A DNA stretch of 37,349 nt. Source: Prochlorococcus sp. W8 (lineage in GTDB: Bacteria; Cyanobacteriota; Cyanobacteriia; PCC-6307; Cyanobiaceae). Both the position numbers and the translations under genes were made by a program. The notes under the pieces were generated by a model. That model was not told the DNA's origin. It saw only the letters and a list, made by a program, of their open reading frames with translations, and made no database searches. Position 1 is the stretch's first letter. The number at the start of each line of letters is the position of its first letter. This document shows positions 8,596 to 16,414 of this stretch, piece by piece. Where the stretch lies: contig ALPF01000044.1 of the NCBI GenBank assembly GCA_000291825.1, positions 1 through 37,349 of the forward strand. Reading direction: 5' to 3'.

Positions 8596-9317
8596 AAAAG
8601 AAAAATTTTATTATTTCTTCAAAATTTTTAGGACTATTAATTTTTTTGTTCTTAACAAGTTTTTTAACTATAAGGTCTTTTAGAGAAGTAAAGCTAGATG
8701 ATTTCTTTATCGAGGGAGATGAATTCATAACCAAGAGAGATTTAATTGATAATTCATCACTAATAATTCCTACAAAATTAATTTTCATCAAAACAAGTCT
8801 TCTCGAAAAAGAATTAAAAGAAAATTTATCACTTAAAAATATTTCTATAAATAGAAGGTTAATTCCTTTTCAATTAAAAATTTATTTACAAACTAGAATT
8901 CCATTAGCTTATGCAGAGTCAAACAAACTTGATAGAAAAATTTATGGCTATGTTGACTCCGAGGGTATTTTCATCCCTAAAGAATTTGCAAGCATTAAAA
9001 ACAAAAATATATACCCTATAAAAATTATTGGCTGGAAAAGAAATTATGCTGAGATTATCTCTAAAATTTTTAAACTTTACGAAAATAATCTTAATGATCT
9101 TGAATTAATTAATATTGCTTCAAATGAATTTATATTTATTGAGGAGAAAGTACTTAAAAAAATACTTTTAGGTTATGAACATTCCAGATTAAATACTCAA
9201 CTAAACTTAATACCCGAGATAAAAAACCAATTAAAACAAAATAATATACTTAAAAATTTAAAAAGTTTAGATATTACAGATCCAGACAATCCAAAAATAA
9301 AAGTGTTCAAACCCTAA
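8592..9317 (+). CDS. ftsQ: cell division protein FtsQ/DivIB-like
   Basis: 241 aa with a short cytoplasmic basic N-terminus (MKKKNF), one membrane helix (about residues 10-28) and a periplasmic POTRA-like domain beginning VKLDDFFIEGDEFITKRDL, followed by SLKNISINRRLIPFQLKIYLQTRIPLAYAE, the usual FtsQ pattern of a POTRA hairpin with a conserved R-x-P-x-A strand. FtsQ bridges early and late divisome proteins. GTG start at 8592 overlapping the upstream gene by GTGA. Sequence similarity in this family is low; the position directly upstream of ftsZ is strong support. The long Lys/Asn-rich C-terminal part has no further motif I can name. Confidence 0.85.
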   Translation: MKKKNFIISSKFLGLLIFLFLTSFLTIRSFREVKLDDFFIEGDEFITKRDLIDNSSLIIPTKLIFIKTSLLEKELKENLSLKNISINRRLIPFQLKIYLQTRIPLAYAESNKLDRKIYGYVDSEGIFIPKEFASIKNKNIYPIKIIGWKRNYAEIISKIFKLYENNLNDLELINIASNEFIFIEEKVLKKILLGYEHSRLNTQLNLIPEIKNQLKQNNILKNLKSLDITDPDNPKIKVFKP

Positions 9318-9460
9318 TAATTGAGATTCTTTTTTTAAACGTATTTTTTTAAAAAGGTAATCATGGCAAGGTTTTTATAAGATTTTTACTAATATCGGGA
9401 TAAAATTCTTTTAAGGAGTTTCTTCAAGAAATCCCTAAAGATGACCTGAGTGAGTTCATA

Positions 9461-9493
9461 ATGCACCAAGGAATAAAATTTGTTTTGAAATAG
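9461..9493 (+). other. possible 10-codon upstream ORF before ftsZ
   Basis: ATG at 9461 encodes [10 protein letters not shown] and stops with TAG at 9491-9493, 2 nt before the ftsZ ATG. It may be chance, or may couple or dampen ftsZ translation. There is no clear ribosome binding site. Confidence 0.2.
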
Positions 9494-9495
9494 CG

Positions 9496-10611
9496 ATGAG
9501 CTTCGGAAACAATCCAAACTTAAATCAATCAAGTGAAATTCTTCCAAGTCAAAATGCCAAAATAGAAGTAATTGGTGTTGGAGGAGGAGGGAGTAATGCT
9601 GTTAACCGAATGATCGATAGTGATCTTGAGGGAGTATCTTTTAGAGTACTTAATACTGACGCACAAGCACTTTTGCAATCATCTGCAAATCAAAGAGTTC
9701 AATTAGGTCAAAATTTAACTAGAGGTTTAGGAGCAGGAGGTAATCCAAGTATCGGACAAAAAGCTGCGGAAGAATCTAGGGAAGAATTACAACAATCCCT
9801 GGATGGAGCCGACTTGGTATTTATTGCAGCGGGAATGGGAGGTGGTACTGGTACAGGTGCAGCACCAGTTGTGGCAGAAATTGCCAAACAAACAGGAGCT
9901 TTAACAGTAGGTATTGTTACGAAACCATTTTCTTTTGAAGGTAAAAGAAGGATGCGTCAGGCAGAAGAGGGGATTGCTAGGTTAGCTGAGAATGTAGATA
10001 CTCTTATTGTTATCCCTAATGATCGTTTAAAGGATATTATATCTGGAGCTCCTTTAAAAGAAGCTTTCAAAAATGCTGATGATGTTTTAAGAATGGGAGT
10101 TAAAGGAATAAGTGATATCATAACTTGTCCAGGTGAAGTCAATTTAGATTTCGCAGATATAAGGTCAGTAATGACTGAAGCAGGTTCTGCATTACTTGGA
10201 ATTGGAGTAAGCAGCGGAAGATCAAGAGCATTAGAGGCTGCTCAATCAGCTATCAGTTCTCCATTGCTTGAGGCGGGAAGAATTAATGGTGCTAAAGCAT
10301 GTGTAATTAATATTACTGGTGGTAGCGATATGACTCTTGAAGATGTGAATTCTGCTACTGAAGTAATTTCTGACTTGGTTGATCCAGAAGCTAACATTAT
10401 TTTTGGAACTTCCATTAATGATTCAATGGAAGGTGAAATACAAGTTACAGTTATAGCAACTGGATTTGATGCGAAGGAAGTAAATAGGCAACAAAGACTT
10501 AAAAGTAGATTATCTTCACAGCCACTGAGGAATATTTCTGATAATAAAGAGACAGGAGCAAATATTCCAGAATTTTTGAGATTAAGACAAAATAGAAGAG
10601 ATGAAGGTTAA
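9496..10611 (+). CDS. ftsZ: cell division protein FtsZ
   Basis: Tubulin-like GTPase that polymerises into the division ring on the inner face of the cell membrane. 371 aa. GTP-binding glycine loop [11 protein letters not shown] (residues 29-39), tubulin signature GGGTGTG (115-121), the synergy-loop region DFADIRSVM with catalytic Asp residues, and a C-terminal [11 protein letters not shown] segment close to the conserved peptide that binds FtsZ partners. The 178 bases upstream are non-coding apart from a tiny possible uORF, so ftsZ probably has its own promoter there in addition to read-through from ftsQ. Intact and typical in length for picocyanobacteria. Confidence 0.97.
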   Translation: MSFGNNPNLNQSSEILPSQNAKIEVIGVGGGGSNAVNRMIDSDLEGVSFRVLNTDAQALLQSSANQRVQLGQNLTRGLGAGGNPSIGQKAAEESREELQQSLDGADLVFIAAGMGGGTGTGAAPVVAEIAKQTGALTVGIVTKPFSFEGKRRMRQAEEGIARLAENVDTLIVIPNDRLKDIISGAPLKEAFKNADDVLRMGVKGISDIITCPGEVNLDFADIRSVMTEAGSALLGIGVSSGRSRALEAAQSAISSPLLEAGRINGAKACVINITGGSDMTLEDVNSATEVISDLVDPEANIIFGTSINDSMEGEIQVTVIATGFDAKEVNRQQRLKSRLSSQPLRNISDNKETGANIPEFLRLRQNRRDEG

Positions 10612-10623
10612 TTCCTAAAAAAT

Positions 10624-10720
10624 GTGACCCGGTTATCTCGCCTGCTTTAAGCATCCTTTGTGGCTGCTACCTTCCGGTCCTGACCAGATTTAGGTGTTAA
10701 AACCGCGAAAGGCCGAGTCA
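10624..10720 (-). ncRNA. ffs: signal recognition particle RNA (4.5S type)
   Basis: Read on the minus strand it contains GGTCAGGACCGGAAGGTAGC, the near-universal SRP apical domain with the GGAA tetraloop and the asymmetric loop that binds Ffh. The two ends pair: TGACTCGG (10720-10713) with CCGGGTCA (10632-10625). Length of about 97 nt fits the small bacterial SRP RNA. A run of six T (minus strand, 10622-10617) follows and probably ends transcription only 5 nt short of the convergent ftsZ stop codon. Confidence 0.95.
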
Positions 10721-10763
10721 ATTAATATCATAGCAACCTATCTAATAAATTATTAATATCATC

Positions 10764-11534
10764 ATGATTCCCTCAGAACTTATTAACTTTAAAAACTCAA
10801 AAAAAATAATTGCTTTAACGGCATGGGATTCAATTACTGGATCTTTGGCAGAAGTTGCTGGAGCAGATATTGTTTTAGTAGGTGATTCATTAGGAATGGT
10901 AGCTTTGGGTTATAAAACTACTCTTCCAGTAACTTTAAAAAATATGGTCGATCATACAAATGCTGTTTGTAGAGGCTTTTCTTATAACCTTGATGCTCAA
11001 CCTCTTCTGATCTGCGATTTACCTTTCCTAAGTTATCAGTGCGGAGAGGATAAGGCAGTTGAAAATGCAGGTAAAATAATTAAAGATACCCCTGCTAAAG
11101 GTGTAAAACTAGAGGGGGCAGAACCAGAAACTTTAGATGTAATTTCTAGATTAATCAGGATGGGAATTCCTGTAATGGGGCATGTAGGCTTAACCCCACA
11201 AAACTTTTTAAATCAGGGACTTAAACAACAGGGAGATAATTATTTAACTCAAGAAAAAATCAAACAAGACGCGAAGTCTTTAGAAAAGTTGGGATGTTTT
11301 GCGATTGTTTTAGAACATGTTCCTAATTTGCTTGCCAAAGATATCAGTGAAAACTTAAAAATACCCACAATTGGAATTGGCGCAGGAAAATATTGTGATG
11401 GCCAAATACGAGTAACGGCTGATTTATTAGGCTTAACTGATAAACAACCCCCTTTTTGTGAACCATTGATTGATGGTAAAAACATTTTTAAGGATAAATT
11501 AAAAAAATGGATAGAGGATGAAAGACTTAACTAA
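10764..11534 (+). CDS. panB: 3-methyl-2-oxobutanoate hydroxymethyltransferase
   Basis: Ketopantoate hydroxymethyltransferase: transfers a one-carbon unit from methylene-tetrahydrofolate to 2-oxoisovalerate, the first step of pantothenate and CoA synthesis. 256 aa, (beta/alpha)8 barrel. Seen: ITALTAWDS-type N-terminus (here [13 protein letters not shown]), metal-binding [10 protein letters not shown] with Asp, MGHVGLTPQ, catalytic Glu in AIVLEHVP and the terminal [18 protein letters not shown] motif. ATG start at 10764. Stands alone on the plus strand between the SRP RNA and a terminator at 11575. It and ilvC in this window both act around 2-oxoisovalerate, although they are not in one operon. 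Confidence 0.95.
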   Translation: MIPSELINFKNSKKIIALTAWDSITGSLAEVAGADIVLVGDSLGMVALGYKTTLPVTLKNMVDHTNAVCRGFSYNLDAQPLLICDLPFLSYQCGEDKAVENAGKIIKDTPAKGVKLEGAEPETLDVISRLIRMGIPVMGHVGLTPQNFLNQGLKQQGDNYLTQEKIKQDAKSLEKLGCFAIVLEHVPNLLAKDISENLKIPTIGIGAGKYCDGQIRVTADLLGLTDKQPPFCEPLIDGKNIFKDKLKKWIEDERLN

Positions 11535-11574
11535 TAACCCCAATTTTTGTCACAAGTAGTGATTAGTCAAGAAG

Positions 11575-11595
11575 CTAGTGTTAACACTAGTTTTT
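11575..11595 (+). terminator. rho-independent terminator after panB
   Basis: Stem CTAGTG (11575-11580), loop TTAA, stem CACTAG (11585-11590), then TTTTT (11591-11595), 40 nt past the panB stop. The stem plus loop is a perfect 16-nt palindrome, so it could also be a protein-binding site, but the T tract favours a terminator. Confidence 0.65.
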
Positions 11596-11657
11596 AAGCA
11601 AGAAGAAACAGAAAAATTTTTATGTTCATTCTCAAATTAAAACTTTCATAAAATCTA

Positions 11658-12299
11658 TTACCAAGTATTTCCTTCTTCACAGCCTGGCTTGGACGAATCT
11701 CCACATGTCTTTGAGACAATTCCAGTTTTTTCATCCATATCTATTTTGAACCATGTGTTCTGATTATTTGTAGGAACTGCTTTTGCTTTGTAACAACTAT
11801 TTGGATCTAATGATTCTATTTTAAATTTTGAATAGTTATTTGAATAGTTATTTGAATAATTAGCTGAGAATGATTGAACATCGCCAAATCTTGTAGTTTG
11901 ATTTTCAGTTTGTCTAACACCACATTCTTTAACTCCATTCACTAATACATTTTTTACAATCGAATCGTAAGGTACTGTCTTTACAGGATAAAGACTTAGA
12001 GAAATAGTAATCAAACTGATAAAACAAAAGGATAAACTTAAAAGCCACCAAATAACTGAAAGGTTTATGATTTTGATTGGTTCTAATTTCCCACCTTTTT
12101 CTATATATTTTTTAATTTGAAAACGACTTATTTTCCTAAACAGGATAAATGATGTAGCTGGATAAGCAAAAAGAAAGACTAATATCGATAAATTCATAAT
12201 TGACTGATCCAGGAATTCAGGAATCTTTCCCCTTAAAAGATCTAATTCGATGAAAACCAATATCTGGGGAACTATTTGGAAGAAAGCAAATCCAAACAA
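11658..12299 (-). CDS. multi-span membrane protein with pilin-like C-terminal domain (N-terminus interrupted)
   Basis: The open part is 213 codons from a TTG at 12299. It has about three membrane helices (FQIVPQILVFIEL; LSILVFLFAYPATSFILF; VIWWLLSLSFCFISLITISL) and then an extracytoplasmic domain beginning VKNVLVNGVKECGVR and ending CGDSSKPGCEEGNTW with paired cysteines. This tail resembles the globular domain of small pilin-like proteins of marine picocyanobacteria (family recollection, not a search). The same frame continues upstream through TGA at 12303-12305 to an ATG at 12392 and adds another hydrophobic helix, so the natural protein was probably about 244 aa with Trp at the TGA. The TTG start would begin inside a membrane helix, so the present gene may be non-functional. 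A 12-bp repeat encodes SNNYSNNYS in the tail. Confidence 0.6.
   Translation of the reverse strand: MFGFAFFQIVPQILVFIELDLLRGKIPEFLDQSIMNLSILVFLFAYPATSFILFRKISRFQIKKYIEKGGKLEPIKIINLSVIWWLLSLSFCFISLITISLSLYPVKTVPYDSIVKNVLVNGVKECGVRQTENQTTRFGDVQSFSANYSNNYSNNYSKFKIESLDPNSCYKAKAVPTNNQNTWFKIDMDEKTGIVSKTCGDSSKPGCEEGNTW
11830..11853. repeat. 12-bp tandem repeat inside the pilin-tail gene
   Basis: GAATAGTTATTT occurs twice in direct succession (11830-11841 and 11842-11853), followed by a partial third copy GAATAATTA. In the minus-strand protein it gives the SNNYSNNYS stretch. Because the unit is a multiple of three, copy-number changes would keep the frame. Confidence 0.8.
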
Positions 12300-12302
12300 A
12301 AA

Positions 12303-12392
12303 TCAAAAAACAAAGAAAATATAAGGTGCTAATAGTCCGCCTAAATAAAAAATAAATTTATCCTTTTTTCTCATTTTTAAAGAGAATTTCAT
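12303..12392 (-). pseudogene. severed N-terminal piece of the pilin-tailed membrane protein
   Basis: Minus-strand codons from ATG 12392 read MKFSLKMRKKDKFIF, then YLGGLLAPYIFFVF, then TGA (12305-12303), in the same frame as the downstream coding sequence. A GGAGG lies immediately before the ATG, which is too close for ideal use; the ATG at 12374 is an alternative. The charged start followed by a membrane helix is what the downstream part lacks. A TGG-to-TGA change is the simplest explanation. Confidence 0.6.
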
Positions 12393-12548
12393 CCCTCCAA
12401 TTTTAGATCGACTGTCAATATTACTTATTCAAGAGATTTGCTTTAGCTTTTGTTTAAGAAGTTTTTGAGGGAATTATTTTTATCTATTTTTCTGACAAAA
12501 GTAGTGATAGTAATGGTTTTAGCTATGACAATAGGGGAGTGAAAAGTC

Positions 12549-13778
12549 TTAATTGATTTTTTCCCACCAATTAAACATGTCAATTAATATTTGATTGCTT
12601 AATTCCATTCCTTTTGGATCGCTTAAAAAAACTCTATCTCCCTCCTTTTTAAGTAATCCACCATCTATGTATTTATCCCAGGTTTTTATCAATTTTAAAT
12701 AATTACCTTCTATCTTTTCATCACTCCATCCATACTCTTTCATTAAATTTCTTACATTTACACCTTCACTAGTTCTCAAATTTAACATTATTTTCTCATC
12801 TAAATCTATCTGTTTAAAAGATGACATTAATAAAGACTCATCCAGAGCTAATAAACATTGATTTGTTACCCATTCTTTATAAAGTTCGATTGTCTTTGGT
12901 CTTGTAAATCTTCTACCCCAAGGAGAACTTGTAGATCCTTGTCCGAAGCTCCACCATCCTAAACCTTTCCAATAAACTCTATTATGTCGCGATTGATGAC
13001 CTGAAATTGAATAATTTGATATTTCATACCTTACATATCCTGATTGCTTTAAAAATAAACTTGTCAGTGCACTATTTTCATAGGACTCATCATTATTGGG
13101 TAAGGAAAGTTTACCTAGATCATAAAGCTTCTTGAAAACAGTACCATCCTCGATAATCAAATCATAAATTGAAATATGTGGTGGCAAAAATTTAATTGCT
13201 TCTTTTAAATCGATTGCCCATAAATTAGTTCCGCTTTCTGGCAGATTTTGAATTAAGTCTAAGCTCCAGCTTCTTATAAGGTTTTCATTTTTTGCCTTAC
13301 TTAGCCATAAACAAGAATTAAAAACATCATCTTTTATATGTCTTCTTCCCGATTTTTTTAATATTTCATCATTAAAACTTTGAGCACCTAAACTAAAACG
13401 ATTAATTCCAGCCTTTATAAAACCATTAAGAGAATACTCATCAAAACTTGCAGGGTCAACTTCCATTGTTATTTCTGCACCTCTATCTATTCCATAATAT
13501 TTTCTAAAAATATTAATTAAATCTTCTATTTGAGTGGGATCTAATATTGATGGAGTTCCGCCTCCAATATAAATTGTTGATAAAGGAGATTTGTGTTTAA
13601 TTGATAATATTTCCTTTTTAAGATACTTCAAATAATCCTTTACAGTATCACTTTTATTTCCATAGAGGCTATCAATATTGTCACCTATTGGCACCACTGC
13701 GAAGTCGCAATAGAAGCATCTTCTATGGCAAAAAGGAATATGGATATAAGCACTTCTAGGGTATTTATACATATTCAT
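12549..13778 (-). CDS. hemW: radical SAM protein HemW-like (formerly oxygen-independent coproporphyrinogen III oxidase-like)
   Basis: 409 aa. Radical SAM motif C17xxxC21xxC24 in YIHIPFCHRRCFYCDFAV, then the SAM-contact glycine motif IYIGGGTPS, EITMEVDPASF, RFSLGAQSF and a HemN C-terminal domain. Ending the motif with CDF rather than the CxC of true HemN points to HemW, a haem-binding protein now thought to act as a haem chaperone rather than as the coproporphyrinogen oxidase. This distinction rests on the motif and family knowledge. ATG at 13778; a second ATG at 13772 is possible. The start faces the divergent PIN-TRAM gene across 92 nt, which must hold both promoters. Confidence 0.88.
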   Translation of the reverse strand: MNMYKYPRSAYIHIPFCHRRCFYCDFAVVPIGDNIDSLYGNKSDTVKDYLKYLKKEILSIKHKSPLSTIYIGGGTPSILDPTQIEDLINIFRKYYGIDRGAEITMEVDPASFDEYSLNGFIKAGINRFSLGAQSFNDEILKKSGRRHIKDDVFNSCLWLSKAKNENLIRSWSLDLIQNLPESGTNLWAIDLKEAIKFLPPHISIYDLIIEDGTVFKKLYDLGKLSLPNNDESYENSALTSLFLKQSGYVRYEISNYSISGHQSRHNRVYWKGLGWWSFGQGSTSSPWGRRFTRPKTIELYKEWVTNQCLLALDESLLMSSFKQIDLDEKIMLNLRTSEGVNVRNLMKEYGWSDEKIEGNYLKLIKTWDKYIDGGLLKKEGDRVFLSDPKGMELSNQILIDMFNWWEKIN

Positions 13779-13870
13779 TTAATTTAGTATTTCATTAGAA
13801 GATCTTAATAAACAATTTAAAAAATAAAATCTTTATTTACTCAATTAATAAACCCTAGTAGATTAGGGTT

Positions 13871-14980
13871 ATGACAGATATTTTAGTAATTATCTTATTT
13901 GTATTGTCAGGAGCCGCATCAGGGTGGCTTGGAGTTGATCTTTTACCTATTGATGTTTTAAAACAAGTTTCCAACATCGAAGGATTTAGAATCGTTTTAG
14001 CGATAATAGGGTCTTTCGTAGGTCTCGCAGCAGGATTTGTATTTCTTCAATTAAGGAAGACATTTTTAGATCAGATAAAAACTATGCCAACAGATCTATT
14101 AATCAGTAGATCTGTTGGATTGATTTTAGGTTTATTAGTAGCGAATTTATTACTAGCTCCAATATTATTAATACCATTTCCGCGAGAAGTATTTTTTGCA
14201 AAACCTCTATCAGCCATATTGAGTAATATTTTCTTTGGTGTTTTAGGTTATAAATTAGCTGATACGCATGGTCGAACTTTACTAAGAATTTTCAATCCAA
14301 ACAATACAGATGCATATCTAGTCAACGAAGGCATCTTACCTGCAGCAAGTCCAAAGATTCTTGATACAAGTGTAATTATTGATGGGAGAATAAATGGTCT
14401 CTTAAACTGTGGCTTATTGGAAGGTCAAATAATAGTTGCACAGAGTGTAATTGATGAACTTCAAACACTAGCAGATTCAAGCAGTAATGAAAAAAGATCT
14501 AAAGGAAGAAGAGGACTTAAGATATTAAAAGAATTAAGAGAAATATATGGTAGAAGGCTTGTAATTAACCCAACAAAATACGAAGGAGAAGGTACTGATG
14601 AAAAATTATTACAAATAACTCAAGATATGACCGGGACTTTAATAACAGCCGATTATAACCTTTCTCAAATTGCTGAAGTTAAAGAATTAAAAGTTTTAAA
14701 TTTAAGTGATCTTGTAATTGCATTAAGACCGGAAGTTCAGCCAGGCGAATCTCTTAATATTAAAATTGTTCGTGAAGGGAAGGAAAAAATGCAAGGTATT
14801 GGGTATTTAGATGACGGAACAATGGTTGTCATAGAGGAAGCCAAAAAATTTGTTGGCACAAGATTAGATATAGTTATAACTGGTGCATTACAGACTCCAA
14901 CCGGTAGAATGGTCTTTGGAAAACTAATAAATGATCAGGAGTCAAACAAATCTTTCAAATCTCAAGCAACTCAAGGGTAA
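13871..14980 (+). CDS. PIN and TRAM domain membrane protein (YacL family)
   Basis: 369 aa. Four hydrophobic segments in the first 130 residues (about 3-20, 41-60, 80-102, 112-128), then a PIN nuclease-like domain with acidic residues in ILDTSVIIDGRI (D165), VIDELQ (D195/E196) and LITADYNLS (D261), then a C-terminal TRAM domain (GIGYLDDGTMVVIEEA ... TPTGRMVFG). This is the architecture of Bacillus YacL and its cyanobacterial relatives. PIN domains usually cleave RNA and TRAM binds RNA, so a membrane-tethered RNase is likely, but the target is unknown. It is followed after 37 nt by clpR and may be transcribed with it. Confidence 0.88.
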   Translation: MTDILVIILFVLSGAASGWLGVDLLPIDVLKQVSNIEGFRIVLAIIGSFVGLAAGFVFLQLRKTFLDQIKTMPTDLLISRSVGLILGLLVANLLLAPILLIPFPREVFFAKPLSAILSNIFFGVLGYKLADTHGRTLLRIFNPNNTDAYLVNEGILPAASPKILDTSVIIDGRINGLLNCGLLEGQIIVAQSVIDELQTLADSSSNEKRSKGRRGLKILKELREIYGRRLVINPTKYEGEGTDEKLLQITQDMTGTLITADYNLSQIAEVKELKVLNLSDLVIALRPEVQPGESLNIKIVREGKEKMQGIGYLDDGTMVVIEEAKKFVGTRLDIVITGALQTPTGRMVFGKLINDQESNKSFKSQATQG

Positions 14981-15017
14981 CTCCGGTTAGAATCTAAGAG
15001 AAGTTTACTTTTGAAGA

Positions 15018-15680
15018 ATGACGGTTTCTGCTCCTTATTATGGAGAGAGTAGTGTTATGAGAACACCGCCTCCAGATCTACCATCTTTATTACTGAAAGA
15101 AAGGATAGTTTATCTTGGCTTACCATTATTTTCTGATGATGATGCTAAAAGACAACTAGGCATGGATGTAACTGAACTTATCATTGCTCAACTTCTTTAT
15201 CTTGAATTTGATAATCCTGATAAACCTATATATTTTTATATAAATTCAACTGGAACTAGTTGGTATACAGGCGATGCTGTGGGATTTGAAACTGAGGCAT
15301 TTGCTATTTGCGATACTATTAGTTATATAAAACCTCCTGTTCATACTATTTGTATTGGACAAGCTATGGGAACAGCTGCCGTCATTTTATCCTCAGGAAC
15401 CAAGGGTCAAAGAGCAGCTCTCCCACATGCATCGATTGTCCTACACCAACCAATTAGCGGAGCTAGAGGTCAAGCTACAGATATACAAATAAGAGCAGAA
15501 GAGGTACTTAAAAATAAGAAGTCAATGCTTAAAATACTCTCGAGTAATACTGGCAAAACTATAGAAGAGCTATCTAAAGACTCTGATCGTATGAGTTACC
15601 TTAATCCACAACAAGCTGTTGAATATGGTGTTATTGATAGGATACTTACCAGTCAAAAAGATTTACCCCAACAAATTTAA
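15018..15680 (+). CDS. clpR: ClpR, ClpP-like subunit without the catalytic serine
   Basis: 220 aa, clearly ClpP-like (IYFYINSTG, ALPHASIVLHQPISG, AVEYGVIDRIL). The active-site serine region reads CIGQAMGTAAVI, where ClpP has [11 protein letters not shown]. The aligned catalytic Ser is Gly118, while the His (H143) and the Asp region (DSDRM) remain. That pattern defines ClpR, the inactive ring subunit that in cyanobacteria and chloroplasts assembles with an active ClpP (ClpP3) into a mixed protease core worked by ClpC. It is not a decayed gene: it is full length and well conserved. It is followed 12 nt later by its partner clpP. Confidence 0.93.
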   Translation: MTVSAPYYGESSVMRTPPPDLPSLLLKERIVYLGLPLFSDDDAKRQLGMDVTELIIAQLLYLEFDNPDKPIYFYINSTGTSWYTGDAVGFETEAFAICDTISYIKPPVHTICIGQAMGTAAVILSSGTKGQRAALPHASIVLHQPISGARGQATDIQIRAEEVLKNKKSMLKILSSNTGKTIEELSKDSDRMSYLNPQQAVEYGVIDRILTSQKDLPQQI

Positions 15681-15692
15681 TTCATTTTTATT

Positions 15693-16298
15693 ATGCCAAT
15701 AGGAACACCGAGCGTACCCTACAGACTCCCAGGTAGTCAGTATGAAAGATGGGTTGACATATATACACGATTAGGCGTTGAAAGGATTTTATTCCTTGGA
15801 CAAGAAGTCAATGATGGAATTGCCAATAGCTTAGTTGCTCAAATGCTCTATCTTGATTCTGATGACAATACAAAGCCAATTTATCTATATATAAATAGCC
15901 CAGGAGGATCTGTTACAGCAGGATTAGCAATTTATGACACAATAAAATATGTCAAAAGTGATGTAGTGACAATCTGTGTTGGATTAGCTGCGTCTATGGG
16001 TGCATTTTTACTTGCTGCAGGAACAAAAGGTAAAAGAGTTGCATTGCCACATAGCCGAATAATGATTCATCAGCCATTAGGAGGAACTTCACAAAGACAG
16101 GCGAGTGATATTGAAATTGAAGCTATAGAGATTTTACGAATAAAGGATATGTTAAATCAATCAATGTCAGAGATGACTGGACAATCTTTTGAAAAGATTG
16201 AAAAGGATACTGATAGAGATTATTTCTTAAGTGCTGAAGAAGCAAAAAATTATGGACTAATAGATCGTGTCATATCTCATCCAAGTGAGGCTAGTTAA
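15693..16298 (+). CDS. clpP: ATP-dependent Clp protease proteolytic subunit (ClpP3 type)
   Basis: 201 aa serine protease subunit. Catalytic Ser101 in [16 protein letters not shown], His126 in IMIHQPLGG, and Asp in the [14 protein letters not shown] segment near residues 172-176; the oligomerisation strand [12 protein letters not shown] is intact. The N-terminus ([16 protein letters not shown]) matches the short form expected for the partner of ClpR. With clpR it forms an operon for a heteromeric, ClpC-dependent degradation machine in the cytoplasm. ATG at 15693. The 116 bases downstream contain an inverted repeat near the ilvC start. Confidence 0.94.
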   Translation: MPIGTPSVPYRLPGSQYERWVDIYTRLGVERILFLGQEVNDGIANSLVAQMLYLDSDDNTKPIYLYINSPGGSVTAGLAIYDTIKYVKSDVVTICVGLAASMGAFLLAAGTKGKRVALPHSRIMIHQPLGGTSQRQASDIEIEAIEILRIKDMLNQSMSEMTGQSFEKIEKDTDRDYFLSAEEAKNYGLIDRVISHPSEAS

Positions 16299-16358
16299 TC
16301 TTGATTTTGTAGTTAAATCTAAATATTTATTATCTTTATAAAATTACTTAATTTATTT

Positions 16359-16381
16359 TTTTAGTCAAATAGTGACTAAAA
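16359..16381. promoter_or_regulatory. inverted repeat upstream of ilvC
   Basis: TTTTAGTCA (16359-16367), spacer AATAG, TGACTAAAA (16373-16381): a perfect 9-bp inverted repeat ending 33 nt before the ilvC ATG. There is no T run after the stem, so a terminator is unlikely. The position suggests an operator or a leader hairpin. It does not fit the NtcA consensus GTA-N8-TAC. Confidence 0.45.
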
Positions 16382-16414
16382 TAGACATTATTAAAAAAAA
16401 TAATCACTTCGCTA

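Noticed and set aside
15018-15680. clpP pseudogene because the catalytic serine is missing
   Set aside because: Full length, conserved and paired with an active ClpP; it fits ClpR.
16359-16381. NtcA binding site before ilvC
   Set aside because: The repeat is GTC-N7-GAC at its core, not GTA-N8-TAC.
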